12,124 nt of DNA from Physocladia obscura (lineage: Eukaryota; Chytridiomycota; Chytridiomycetes; Chytridiales; Chytriomycetaceae), in contig JADGJH010000697.1 in the NCBI GenBank assembly GCA_027596945.1, positions 3,098 to 15,221 of the forward strand. The letters are read 5' to 3'. The notes under the pieces are model-generated. The model did no database searches. It saw nothing but the letters and a program-made list of their open reading frames with translations, and was not told the origin of the DNA. Made by a program: the position numbers and the translations under genes. Positions 1 through 8,295 of the stretch are shown here, in pieces; the stretch's first letter is position 1; every line of letters begins with the position of its first letter.

Positions 1-454
1 TTTCAAATGAGTGTGCGTTGAGCAGCATCACATTTTTTCATATGTACAGTTTTTGCTCCGCCTTTCCCTCTGCTGTTCTGTTTTTGTTAATTAATTCTCA
101 TAATATATCCAAATTAAGAAGCAATTAATTACTATTTATGGACAAATTTTCGGATTTATCTTCAATTTTTGTCAGTACTTGGCAGTTTCGAAAATCCTGT
201 ACTTAAAAAAAGACAAAAAAAAGGAACTTAATATCCATGTATTAAAATAAAAATAGTTGAAATCAACCTTATGAAGCTATCATATTCCTATACCATCTAA
301 TCTTACACAAAAGCTTAACCCAAGATTCAGATCCTTTATTCTGTGCTTTCAAAAAATTCAATCAGCTGCACAGTATTTTGATTGATGGTTTAGTGGCTGT
401 GCTGTCAGCAAAACAAAAACAAAAACAAAAAAACAGATATATAAACTCACAAAC
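1..454. other. AT-rich flank without a recognisable gene
   Basis: No open frame here looks like a gene in either strand. The stretch is AT-rich, with A-runs near 205-225 and a CAAAAA-type simple repeat near 410-434. It lies on the 3' side of the decayed copia element that starts at about 455 on the minus strand, so part of it may be the rest of that element (RNase H tail or LTR). I found no matching terminal repeat inside the window. Confidence 0.6.
410..434. repeat. (CAAAAA)n simple repeat
   Basis: About four imperfect copies of a C followed by five or more A, read directly from the sequence. It encodes nothing evident and probably reflects replication slippage in an AT-rich non-coding flank. 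Confidence 0.8.
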
Positions 455-1320
455 ATACGCACATACATCCTCTCTTTCTCCATTGCATAGCTGGTGTCTG
501 CTTGCCCATCAAATACTCTTCTAAAGCAGATTCTGTTGGAAATACTATGGGTTGCAATTCTGTCTTTTGATAGAAGATACAAAAATCTCATGTTTTTCAT
601 AAGTATCCACACATTGGTGTTGCTTTCATTGCAACTGGTAACTGGTAACTGGTTTTCAATAATTTCTATATTGACATTTTCATCTTAATGAGAAAATTTC
701 TGGTATACTTTGGTTGACCACTTCAGAATTCTTTAAAACTCTCATTACTAATTTTTTCATATTGGACTCCAATTATGAGTTTTGCTTCTCCCCACATCAA
801 ATCAATTCTTCATTAGCTTCTGTAACTGTTCAATCAATTCTTTACTTGAACTTAGAACTAATAAATTAACATAAACCATGTATCAAACTTGTGCAACAGG
901 CAATTGTTGTTACACTTTGAACAAATTTATTTTGACCAAATACTGTGTCAAAACATTATTCTATTCTCTTGCCAATTGGTGTAGGCCACATAGAGATGTA
1001 TAAATCTTGCATACTTGATTTTCTCCATTTTCATCCAACTGTGGAAAATCTTCTGGACAATATATGTAGTTTCTTTCAGTTAAATTTCCATAGGAAAAAG
1101 CACCAATCCATCAGTTCTGATAGAGCAATTTTTGTTCTCAATGTTTCTCTTTTGAAAACTGGTGCAAAATTTTCTTTGTAATCAACACCATATTCTTGTT
1201 GACAATCCATTGTGACTAGCTTGCTTTAAATTCCAGAAAAAACCATTTTTTATGTCTGGTTTATAATTAAATACCCATTTGCATCTCAAATGTCTTTTTT
1301 CCACAGTTGCTTAACTTTTT
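455..1320 (-). mobile_element. Decayed Ty1/copia retrotransposon relic (reverse transcriptase region)
   Basis: Reading the minus strand and allowing frameshifts and stops gives an ordered series of Ty1/copia reverse-transcriptase landmarks. They are: KRHLRCKWVFNYKPD (about 1315-1250); QQEYGVDYKENFAPVF (about 1205-1150); GNLTERNYIYCPEDFPQ (about 1095-1040); VCKIYTSLCGLHQLARE (about 1010-960), the counterpart of the family's KSLYGLKQAPREW; and MVYVNLLVLSSSKELIEQ (880-827), at the place of the catalytic VYVDD box. Then follow GEAKLIIGVQYE (about 792-757), FLYLLSKDRIATHSISNR (about 582-529), resembling the LLYL..TRPDI..S..SR block, and QTPAMQWRKRG (about 505-470). Stops and frame changes occur throughout and the second catalytic aspartate of YVDD is missing, so the copy is dead. 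Integrase, gag and LTRs were not recognised and the limits are approximate. The copia assignment rests on motif order, not on a search. Confidence 0.8.
633..653. repeat. Three tandem copies of a 7-bp unit (AACTGGT)
   Basis: Three perfect head-to-tail copies of AACTGGT are visible, inside the decayed copia relic. The 7-bp unit is not a multiple of three, so its expansion is one visible frame-disrupting event in the dead reading frame. Confidence 0.9.
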
Positions 1321-2270
1321 TGATATTACACTTTTCCTTCCCAAAAATGGTCCAGTGAAATTTTCCTTGTGAATTAATTTATGATTTTTATAAAATATTG
1401 TGCTGTATATTTTATTATTGAATTTTGCATTTTTCAAACTGACAAAAACATTCAGAAATGTCCAGCAGCAAATAAAACTAAAAATAACTTATCTTTTTGA
1501 GACTGTTTCTCATGCTTTGTATACAAAGCAGGCCAATGTTATTATGTTCCAATGTCTGTTTATGTAATGTGGTAAGAATTTTAACTGAGTTCTTTGTTGA
1601 ATCCTGCAGAAGCAGATTCACTTGAGCTTGTATAATTGGACAATAAATGTTAATGTTAGTTTGAATCTTATTATTTATTTTCAAGAATAGAACTTCTTTA
1701 AATATGCCCAATTTTGTGCCTCAACTTTCATTACAAAACCAATTTCTCAACAAAAGAAATAGTTCAAATGTGAAAAACAAAGTTAAAAAATATTATCCCC
1801 ATTCTTAAATTGTATTTAATAAATAATATATCTATTTCTAATTCTATACTAATCTATTTCTTAATGTGCATCCAGCTTGTATAACACATATTTAATGATA
1901 AATCTAACATTCTTTGTCTTCATTATTGATTTACATTTCTCAAAATTGTGCAGTACAAAAATCAAAACAGTCTTTAAAATAAATCTTGCCATTTTCTTCC
2001 CACACAAAACTCTCTTGTTGTATTAACACAAAGCTTCCACTTAATGGTAAAAATGCAAGTTCACTGTTTCTTAGAGGGAATGCATCTTACCTTGCTTCAG
2101 AATATTGTCTGTCAAGTTACAGCAATTCCCAGACTGACATAGTCAGCATCTCAAGTTGGTTTGACTTATAACTAGTTATGTATTGGCTCTAGTAGTTTTT
2201 GGTTTTTTTATTCATCAAATATATCTTTAGTAAAAATAACATTAAATTTCTTAAAAACTGCAGAACAGAA
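1321..2270. other. AT-rich stretch, no recognisable gene
   Basis: No ORF here shows convincing coding features, and those present are short and asparagine/lysine/phenylalanine-rich, as chance AT-rich frames are. By position it could be the 5' part (integrase, gag) of the decayed minus-strand copia element. I looked for the HxRLGH, GPF and PQQNG-type landmarks and found none convincing. A minus-strand stretch at about 1480-1700 has a weak LHKQTLEH resemblance to the pre-integrase histidine motif, but it lies too close to the reverse transcriptase for that to be safe. Confidence 0.55.
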
Positions 2271-2566
2271 TGGTTAATCAATGTGGAATATCAGATTTTT
2301 GTCATTACATAGCAGTAGAGAGGACCAATTTGAGTAGTTATCATTGTGTCGCGTTTCATGTTTTTGTAAAATAACCGTTTTAAAAGAATTTTGTTTGCTC
2401 ATATCGTTTCTGATTTCTTTCTGATTGCAAGTTTTAAGATGGTTGAATAGACGGGGCTTGAAAGCTGTCAATGGTTGCCAATGTGTGCGGCTTGGCACTG
2501 GCACGGTTGGTTTGCAAATTTTCATGAGTTTGTAACGTTCTTTCTTTTCTTGGCTGCGAGAGAACA
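2271..2566 (+). promoter_or_regulatory. Upstream region of the first glycosyltransferase gene, with short uORFs
   Basis: This is the gap between the AT-rich repeat-derived region and the ATG at 2567. Base composition shifts from AT-rich to balanced across it, and a pyrimidine-rich stretch (about 2538-2553) precedes the start, as is common near fungal transcription starts. Three upstream ORFs are visible: 2439-2450 (3 codons plus stop), 2471-2527 (18 codons plus stop) and 2524-2535 (3 codons plus stop). The last two overlap in an ATGA stop-start arrangement. Whether they lie in the mRNA depends on an unknown transcription start. No clear TATA box was seen. Confidence 0.45.
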
Positions 2567-4045
2567 ATGAGGTTCCGTTCAGCATTGACGCTATGCGTTG
2601 CATCCAGCCTGGCACTGCTTCTTTTGTGGATAGCTGTAGTGGTAAAATCTGCGCAGCGGCAAACACCGACAAACACAGACCAACAACAGGACCATTTACC
2701 GGACCAACAAAAGCAGATTCACCAGCGACCGGATGAAACACAAGACCAAAGTTATTCAATGAACCCGCAACATAAGGAGCAAGAGGAGGAGTCCCGCTTT
2801 CTCCCTGGGAAACTTCCCCCCGAAAAGTATGCCCTCATTCTCAAAACCGGCCAAGCAACGCTCGACCGAGCCCAGGTTCAACTCGCCACAGTTCTCGCCA
2901 ACCACCCAACCCTGCTTGTTATCAGCGATATCGATGCAGTACTCGGCGACGTACAAATTCACAATGTCCTTTCATCTTCAACTCCGCAAAACCTCGCCGA
3001 CGCTTCGCATCTTGCCAACCGTGACCGCGCCCATACGGGCGATAATGATGCATCTACCCAAGAATTCGATGTCTTGGACACACAATGGGGCGAAGGATGG
3101 TAATTGGCCCAATTTTACCTTAAAATGTCAAGAAACTTTACTTGTCACAAAAACAGGAACAACGATGCACGAAAATTCTTTCCAGGACTTCGCCTTGCGC
3201 ATGACAAATTCCCAAATGTCGACTGGTATGTTCTCATTGACGACGACGCGTTTGTGTTTCTCGATAACCTTTCCGACTACTTGGGTGTAATCGACCCAAA
3301 TAACGCGTTGTACTTTGGACTAGTCAGTGAAGTTTTGCCTTCGCCGGCTGCCTGCGGTGCAACTGAAGAGCGTAATCAATTTATTTACGGGGGATCTGGA
3401 ATCGTTATTTCGAAAATAGCTATGGCAATGTTAATGGAGGTTATCGACTTGTGTATAGCTGACCCAGCGCTTTGGAACTGTTGGGGTAACTAATTTTAAA
3501 AACTGATTCTTCCCGTTTTATGGCAGCTGATTCCCAATTTTGTTTGACTAAAAGCTGGAGACGTTGCGTTGGGAATGTGTATGTACAAAGCAAATATTTC
3601 ATTATTACAAGGTGTTGGGTTCCACTCAATGCCTGTGACTTCTCCCGATTACCAGTTTGTTCAGCCAGCATGTGAACCGCCGAAAATTGTGCACAAACTC
3701 AACACCAAACAAATGGAAAAACTCTTCAACCATGTCATGCAGCAGCCACATAAAACAATAACGACCGGTGATGTGTACCGTTTGTTCCACGACATTAAGA
3801 ATGACGAGCCGTTCGAAGTGTTTCACAATGACACTAATTTTCATGGATTAGAGTATTGGACAGGCGCAAAAAAAAGTGAAGAGGAGTGTCATAAAACTTG
3901 CCTTGATGACAAGAATTGTGTTACCTGGATTTTCTTTCCGTTTGCATTTCAGTGTTACCTGAAAGGAACCGTAGATCCTCTGGGAATTGCTAGTCCTGGC
4001 ACTGGATACAAAGCAGGTGTAATACGGTCACGATATATATGCTGA
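2567..4045 (+). CDS. Fringe-like GT31 glycosyltransferase with C-terminal PAN/Apple-like domain (copy 1)
   Basis: Predicted exons are 2567-3099, 3157-3485 and 3555-4045, giving 450 aa. Residues about 9-27 are a hydrophobic signal-anchor after a short basic N-terminus, so a type II Golgi/ER membrane protein is expected. A Gln/Pro-rich stem follows (about 30-60). The catalytic part runs from about 85 to 330. It carries the metal-binding DDD at 206-208 in the context WYVLIDDDAF, a GGSGIVIS block typical of Fringe-like GT31 enzymes, and AGDVALGMC near 288-296, the family's GD..LG.C segment. The last 66 residues (385-450) have cysteines at 399, 403, 409, 421 and 450 and resemble a PAN/Apple carbohydrate- or protein-binding module. 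The exon joins are supported by residue-by-residue agreement with the paralogue just downstream. The likely reaction is transfer of a hexose from a nucleotide sugar in a beta-1,3 linkage in the secretory pathway; donor and acceptor cannot be read from sequence. Confidence 0.85.
3100..3156 (+). other. Intron 1 of GT31 copy 1 (absent from copy 2)
   Basis: The 57-bp intron runs from GTAATTGG to AAACAG. Removing it rebuilds a Trp codon (TG|G) and gives GWNNDARKFFPG, which aligns without a gap to GWDRDTLKFFPA in the downstream paralogue, where this intron is absent. If retained it gives an immediate TAA stop, before the DDD motif. Confidence 0.88.
3486..3554 (+). other. Intron 2 of GT31 copy 1 (shared with copy 2)
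   Basis: The 69-bp intron runs from GTAACTAA to CTAAAAG. Splicing gives NCWAGDVALGMC, matching SCWAGDVSLGLC of the paralogue. It has the same position and the same phase (after the first base of an Ala codon) as the single intron of copy 2, so it pre-dates the duplication. Confidence 0.88.
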
Positions 4046-4083
4046 GCATAAAATTTATGATATTTAAACCTGTTGTCAGATAT

Positions 4084-4089
4084 AATAAA
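4084..4089 (+). terminator. Probable polyadenylation signal of GT31 copy 1
   Basis: A canonical AATAAA lies 38 bases after the stop codon at 4043-4045, in an AT-rich context. Its position suits 3' end formation before the next gene, whose start is about 125 bases further on. Confidence 0.55.
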
Positions 4090-4214
4090 ACCACCATTGC
4101 ATATTATTAAAAGGTCTACTATTTCTGTGTTTGGAATGTTGTAAAAAGACCAAGCAATGTGAGAAGATTTTTCATTATCAACGAACGCAAACCAATCAAA
4201 AAAAAGTAGAAAGA
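4090..4214 (+). promoter_or_regulatory. Short promoter/leader of GT31 copy 2 with minimal uORFs
   Basis: Only about 125 bases separate the poly(A) signal of copy 1 from the ATG of copy 2, so promoter and leader must be very compact. Two minimal uORFs are present: ATG TTG TAA at 4136-4144 and a start-stop ATG TGA at 4157-4162. An A-rich run precedes the start codon. No TATA box was clear. Confidence 0.45.
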
Positions 4215-5686
4215 ATGACGAAGCCGATACAGAAAACATTCATGGCAGGCGTGGTTGCTGCGTTACTGCTTTTCGCTGTACTATACGGCTCGCAGATGGG
4301 CGCAAAGCCGCGCGCAACTATTCCCGTTCAGCCTCTGCCACCACCTGATAACAATCCTATAACTGAGCTGGAGTTGAACCCGATTACAAATGAGAAACCA
4401 CAACTTTCGCCAAGCATTGCGGCAGCGCCAAACCTATCTGATGTGGCTTCGGCTGTTGATACTCTGCCAGCAAAAGATTGGTCCAAGTTCAGTCGTATTG
4501 GCATCATTCTGAAAACTGGCGAAGGCACGATCAGTCGTGCGAAAACACAGTTGGAAACAGTTTTGAAGGATTACCCTTCACTGGTTGTTGTCAGCGACAA
4601 GAGTGATGAGATTAACGGAGTTCAAGTTCATGATGTCATCACAGGGCTCAAGGATCGGACTTACGAACGTTTGTTGAAAGGTTGGAAAGGGTTACCTGAA
4701 AGCAAATTGAATAGTTCAGAAACAATTGTTCGTCGTGATGATGAAGATTCCGAGGTATTGAAGACCCAGACAGGTGATGGTTGGGATAGGGACACTCTAA
4801 AATTTTTCCCTGCAATTGAACTTGCGTATGCGAAACTTAAGAATGCTGATTGGTTCGTCCTTATCGACGATGACTCGTTTATAATGATGGATAATTTTGT
4901 CAACTACATTGAGAAGTTTGACAAGTCAAAATTATTGTACATCGGCAGTGTCAACACTGTCCGGGGACCGGTATGTGGAGTCACTGAAGAAAAGAATAAA
5001 TTCATGCATGGTGGATCTGGAATTGTTATGTCACGGCCAGCTGTTAAAAAGATGTTGGGTATTGTCGATCATTGCGTTTTAAACTATTGGTCCTGTTGGG
5101 GTTTGTGAACTTTGTTTCTTTTCGAGGGCTCCTTTAACCCCAAAACTGCAAAATAGCTGGAGATGTTTCACTTGGACTCTGCATGCATGATGCAGGTGTT
5201 ACGTTTGAAAGTGGCGAAGGTTTTTACGGGGAACCAATTACTGAGCCCTCATGGTTGCTTGGATCACCTTGCCACATACCCCATGTCTTGCACAAATTAA
5301 CAAATGCGCAAATGAGAACACTGCATAACTATCTTGAATCAGACCCTATATTTAAAAACTCAAAAGCAACTATTGGTCAAGCATATAATTTATTCCACAA
5401 ACAATCGTTGATCGACCCTAAGGACGAAAAAATGACTACTGATATTAATTATCCAGGGGGCGATTTTTGGGAGGGTGTAGAATCTCTTGGGATTTTTGGA
5501 ACTGATGATCAGCGCAGCGAAAGTTGCAGAAAAAAATGTATTGGGGAGTTAAAGTGCCTCATTTGGGTCTACGTACCTGAAAACAAAAAATGCTACATGA
5601 AATCACAACTTGGATTTCGCCTGGAAGAAAAAGGAAGCGGAGTAAAAGCCGGAGTTTTCCGATCACGATATAATTGCATTTCATAA
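4215..5686 (+). CDS. Fringe-like GT31 glycosyltransferase with C-terminal PAN/Apple-like domain (copy 2)
   Basis: Predicted exons are 4215-5100 and 5157-5686, giving 471 aa. The frame is open further upstream, but only a TTG is found there. The ATG at 4215 has A at -3 and puts a hydrophobic anchor (about 9-25) at the N-terminus, as in copy 1. A Pro-rich stem (about 35-60) leads to the catalytic region. DDD is at 218-220 (WFVLIDDDSF), followed by a GGSGIVMS block and AGDVSLGLC. The C-terminal module spans about 397-471 with cysteines at 419, 423, 429, 441 and 469. Their spacing (3, 5, 11, 27) is nearly the same as in copy 1 (3, 5, 11, 28). The protein is clearly a tandem duplicate of copy 1, but its stem and acceptor-side segments differ, so the substrates may differ. 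Role and compartment are inferred as for copy 1. Confidence 0.87.
5101..5156 (+). other. Single intron of GT31 copy 2
   Basis: The 56-bp intron runs from GTTTGTGA to CAAAATAG. Splicing gives SCWAGDVSLGLC, continuous with the paralogue's sequence. Position and phase equal intron 2 of copy 1. Confidence 0.88.
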
Positions 5687-6148
5687 CTAAAGGCGATAAA
5701 TATTGCCAAGTATTGTAATTGTGATTTGTAATTTTAAAAGGCAAAACACTTGCAATGGGTACACCCGAAAACTGTTCTGTATGGAGTAACGGTAATACTC
5801 CGCTTGCGCAATCCTTCAGAGACAGCTAAGAATTTAACTCAGGTGTTTTTCCACGGAGTTCGAATCAACTTCAAGTCGAACCTTGACCCCATAATTGTCC
5901 ACATCAGCAACCATCGCTGTTGAAATTGCATGGAAAATCCTATGATGCAAGGCCATTCTTGGCTTCCATTATAATTGGCTCTATTCCAAGATCCATGTAA
6001 GAGAAGGCAGTGCCAAGATCTCTTCAAAGTCAAAACACGAAATCCGGCAGCAAAAATTGTTGCCAAATCCCATATATAGCTTGCAGAATGCATTATCGCA
6101 GTTCTTGGCAACTAAATTTTCATTTTTGACACTCCGAAACAGTATCAC
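5687..6148 (+). other. Intergenic region with an ATG-less open frame
   Basis: This covers the 3' end of GT31 copy 2 and the 5' region of the next gene. About 5735-5920 is open on the plus strand for roughly 60 codons (containing RLRNPSETAKNLTQVFFHGV), in the same reading frame as the exon starting at 6149. It has no ATG and is separated from that exon by four in-frame stops. It may be an upstream exon of the next gene (candidate joint CAG|GTGTTT at 5843 to AAACAG|TAT at 6142, both phase 0) or chance. A GTAAGA donor-like site occurs at 5997. I found no poly(A) signal of the canonical type after copy 2. Confidence 0.4.
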
Positions 6149-8008
6149 ATGCTGTATGTGGCTGAACTAATTGCGAGAGATGAATTGTCTATGATAGCTG
6201 GATTCCCATACTCAATTGAAGAGCCAGCAAGTTCAAAGAATATACGGAGTAGATTCAGTACAATCAGTGGTAGATCTACTTGTTCAAAATTGGGTAATAT
6301 TTGTGAGATTTTTGAACTGGGGCCGCTGATTGTATTGGAAATGACAAAGGTAGCTGCAATTAAATCGGTGCAGAGAGTTGCTGGGAATGATTTAATAGGT
6401 GCTTGGAACGTTTGTGATATCGTTTTTCAAAGCGCTGATGCTGGTGAAGAATTAAGGTGGTTTAAGAACCTCCTGCACCTTCGGGGAAGCTTGTTGCAAG
6501 ACTTTACGTAGTAAGTTTCATCTTCATTGTCGTTGTTTTCTGCTCACATTCGTCATTTTCAATATTAATCCTATTGGGTTTATCCTTGCCATGCAGTGTT
6601 TGCAAAAAATATTTGAATTTGAGAAGGTATGCGGGCAGCTAGCTGAAATTTCAGAATTTGTCGTGCTGTTCGGATGCTTCTTTAATCTAGCCACCTTATA
6701 TCTCAGTTTTACGCTGTAGTTTGCGGACAAGCTTTGGAAGCAATCAAGATTATGAACAAGCAAATTGTCATAGTAATCTCGTTGAAAGTTATTATTGCTT
6801 ATTTTTTTAAATTTATTTCACCTAGATAATGGTCTATCTCATCTTCTTTTTCATTTGGCACTTAATTTTTTCAATTTGATAATAAAAAGTCGTTACATAA
6901 ATTGATGTTTAACATGATGAGTGCTTATGAAACAGAACTCGCTAATGGCCCGTCTTTCAATCAAGAGATATCTCTAGAGCACAGCAAGGTTTTGCACACA
7001 ACTTTTGTTGATAAATACGACTATTGTAAACACAAATTTATAGGCATGATCTCCTGCACCACAAGCCAAGAAACCATCGCAACGAGAAAAACTCAAGCTC
7101 AAGCACAGCGTCAAGCATTCGAGGTATATCAAAGGAGACTGGAGTATTTGAAAAACGGTGGTGATGATTCCTTTCACTCTCGAGTATCAAACGATTCTAT
7201 TTTTCCTCGGATGTCAAATGATTCATTGCCAAGAAGTTCGTCAGAAACTGAACTTGCATTTAATGACGTCGCAAATATTCTGTTACGTCCTCGTTCTACA
7301 CGCGTTTCCAAAGATTCTCGGTATTCTGTAAAACCGCCACTTCCACTGACAGAATTGCATCGAATCTCGGGCAAGAACTCCATCGTATCTACTTCTTCAT
7401 CATTCGAAAAGCAGCGGCAACAAAGCGATCTTTACAAAAATCTGGCACCATATCTTTTGACAGTACTGACGTATGATAATGTCATCCACGGTTCATTGGT
7501 GCGCAAAGAAATGGCTTCGGGTCGCTCAAGAAGTTTGGGCCAACGCGTTGTCGCAAGATTGAGGCATTCTATCGGGGCAAAGCTATCCAGTAAAACCGGA
7601 AGTTCTGAAAATGGAAAAGCGTGTACTATTGCAGTAACCGGAAAGAAAATGTATGTTTTTGATGTTCCTCGCAGTGAAAATGGAGTTTTTGTTGCTGGTC
7701 CAGTAACTGCTGAGGGAGAACCGGTCTTGTTAGACTCTGTGGGTGGCAGTGAAGTAGCAATGAAGAGGTGGTCAGCGCTGTTGCTCAAATATGAATATCC
7801 GAACGCACATTTGAGGCAACGTGCAGATATAGTGGTTGATATTATTGATGTTTGCATTTACGCCGAAAAAGATGCGCTTTTGCAAGTCATTGGACGGGAG
7901 ATCTCAGGTGATTCGCGAGTTCTTTTTATGCAAGGAACAGAAATTGGTGAAGTTGAGCGGTGGCTACATATTTTTGAACGAGTTGCAAATATGAAAATTG
8001 CGGAATAA
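6149..8008 (+). CDS. Probable membrane-binding protein with BAR-like helical region and PH-like domain
   Basis: Proposed exons are 6149-6510, 6597-6626, 6691-6772 and 6890-8008. All phases fit and give 530 aa. Residues about 95-245 are helical and charged without prolines (from GEELRWFKNLLHLR to EVYQRRLEYLKNGG), resembling a BAR-type dimerisation/membrane-curvature region. A Ser/Arg-rich, probably phosphorylated linker follows (about 245-335). Residues about 345-527 look like a PH domain with an insertion: an opening HGSLVRK strand, then TGKKMYVFD, and a closing helix EVERWLHIFERV with the near-invariant Trp. BAR plus PH is known from membrane-trafficking and lipid-transfer proteins, and I infer membrane or phosphoinositide binding. 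The start is uncertain: the ATG at 6149 has a poor context and earlier exons may exist. Exon 1 itself ends with a PH-like VFQSADAGEELRWF, so a second PH domain upstream is possible. A shorter product starting at the ATG at 6905 is the alternative. No exact family is claimed. Confidence 0.55.
6511..6596 (+). other. Predicted intron 1 of the BAR/PH gene
   Basis: The 86-bp intron runs from GTAAGTTT (consensus donor) to a pyrimidine-rich CTTGCCATGCAG. It ends a frame that would otherwise stop at the TAG overlapping the donor. Splicing completes a Tyr codon (TA|T). Confidence 0.55.
6597..6626 (+). other. Predicted 30-bp micro-exon of the BAR/PH gene
   Basis: The segment encodes about ten residues (VCKKYLNLR plus split codons). 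It lies between a good acceptor (ATGCAG) and a GTATGC donor. Its length is a multiple of three, so inclusion or skipping leaves the downstream frame unchanged (TA|T or TA|C both give Tyr). It adds basic residues to the proposed BAR-like region. Confidence 0.4.
6627..6690 (+). other. Predicted intron 2 of the BAR/PH gene
   Basis: The 64-bp intron runs from GTATGCGG to TTTAATCTAG. Splicing completes a Ser codon (AG|C) and opens the frame HLISQFYAVVCGQALEAIK. Confidence 0.5.
6773..6889 (+). other. Predicted intron 3 of the BAR/PH gene
   Basis: The 117-bp intron runs from GTAATC to ATAAAAAG and is T-rich, with stops in the downstream frame. It is phase 0 on both sides. It is the only acceptor between the last in-frame stop (6863-6865) and the ATG at 6905 that keeps the frame of the large last exon. 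A shorter GT...CACCTAG alternative (6773-6825) leads into stops. Confidence 0.5.
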
Positions 8009-8009
8009 A
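8004..8009 (+). terminator. AATAAA overlapping the stop codon of the BAR/PH gene
   Basis: AATAAA spans the TAA stop (8006-8008) and is followed by T-rich sequence. It is a plausible but unproven polyadenylation signal; if used, the 3' UTR would be only a few tens of bases long. Confidence 0.35.
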
Positions 8010-8290
8010 TGACATTTTTCATTTTTTATTTGTTTATACATAAACGCAATTGGCTATAATCTTTTGACCAGCATTACTGATTCAGATTATGCCATGATTT
8101 TTTGATTTGATTTCATGTTAACAATAATATCAAATTCACTGAATATATCTTTGAGCTGGTAAGCATTTTCAGTGAGATTGCTTAAAATAGAATTTGCCTC
8201 CCTGTTGAATGCAAGAAATGAGAGGGCTAATCACATGCCTAAGCTGTCTTTTGTGGCGCGTTAGCAAATTGAATTTCTCAGTTTTTTCCA
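8010..8290. other. Intergenic, no gene seen
   Basis: AT-rich sequence between the end of the BAR/PH gene and the promoter of the zinc-finger gene. Only short chance frames are present on either strand. It probably holds the 3' UTR of the former and distal promoter of the latter. Confidence 0.55.
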
Positions 8291-8295
8291 ACGGT

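Noticed and set aside
945..1181. Plus-strand 78-codon ORF in the left AT-rich region
   Set aside because: It is the complement of the decayed copia reverse transcriptase on the minus strand, which explains its open frame.
704..2200. Asked whether the left region could be a virus-derived insert instead of a copia relic
   Set aside because: The order of motif blocks fits a Ty1/copia reverse transcriptase. No capsid, envelope or other viral signature was seen.
2274..2759. Minus-strand 161-codon ORF over the start of GT31 copy 1
   Set aside because: Antisense to the membrane anchor and stem of a well-supported gene; no domain features of its own.
4131..4214. In-frame N-terminal extension of GT31 copy 2 by 28 codons
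   Set aside because: It starts at TTG, not ATG, and would place Lys/Cys-rich sequence before the membrane anchor. The ATG at 4215 has a better context and matches the layout of copy 1.
5750..5840. Possible tRNA-like structure in the GC-balanced patch after GT31 copy 2
   Set aside because: No B-box-like GGTTCRANYCC sequence and no cloverleaf-compatible stems.
5839..6111. Minus-strand 90-codon ORF
   Set aside because: Trp/His-rich composition without a recognisable motif, no splice partners, and it opposes the open plus-strand frames. Probably chance.
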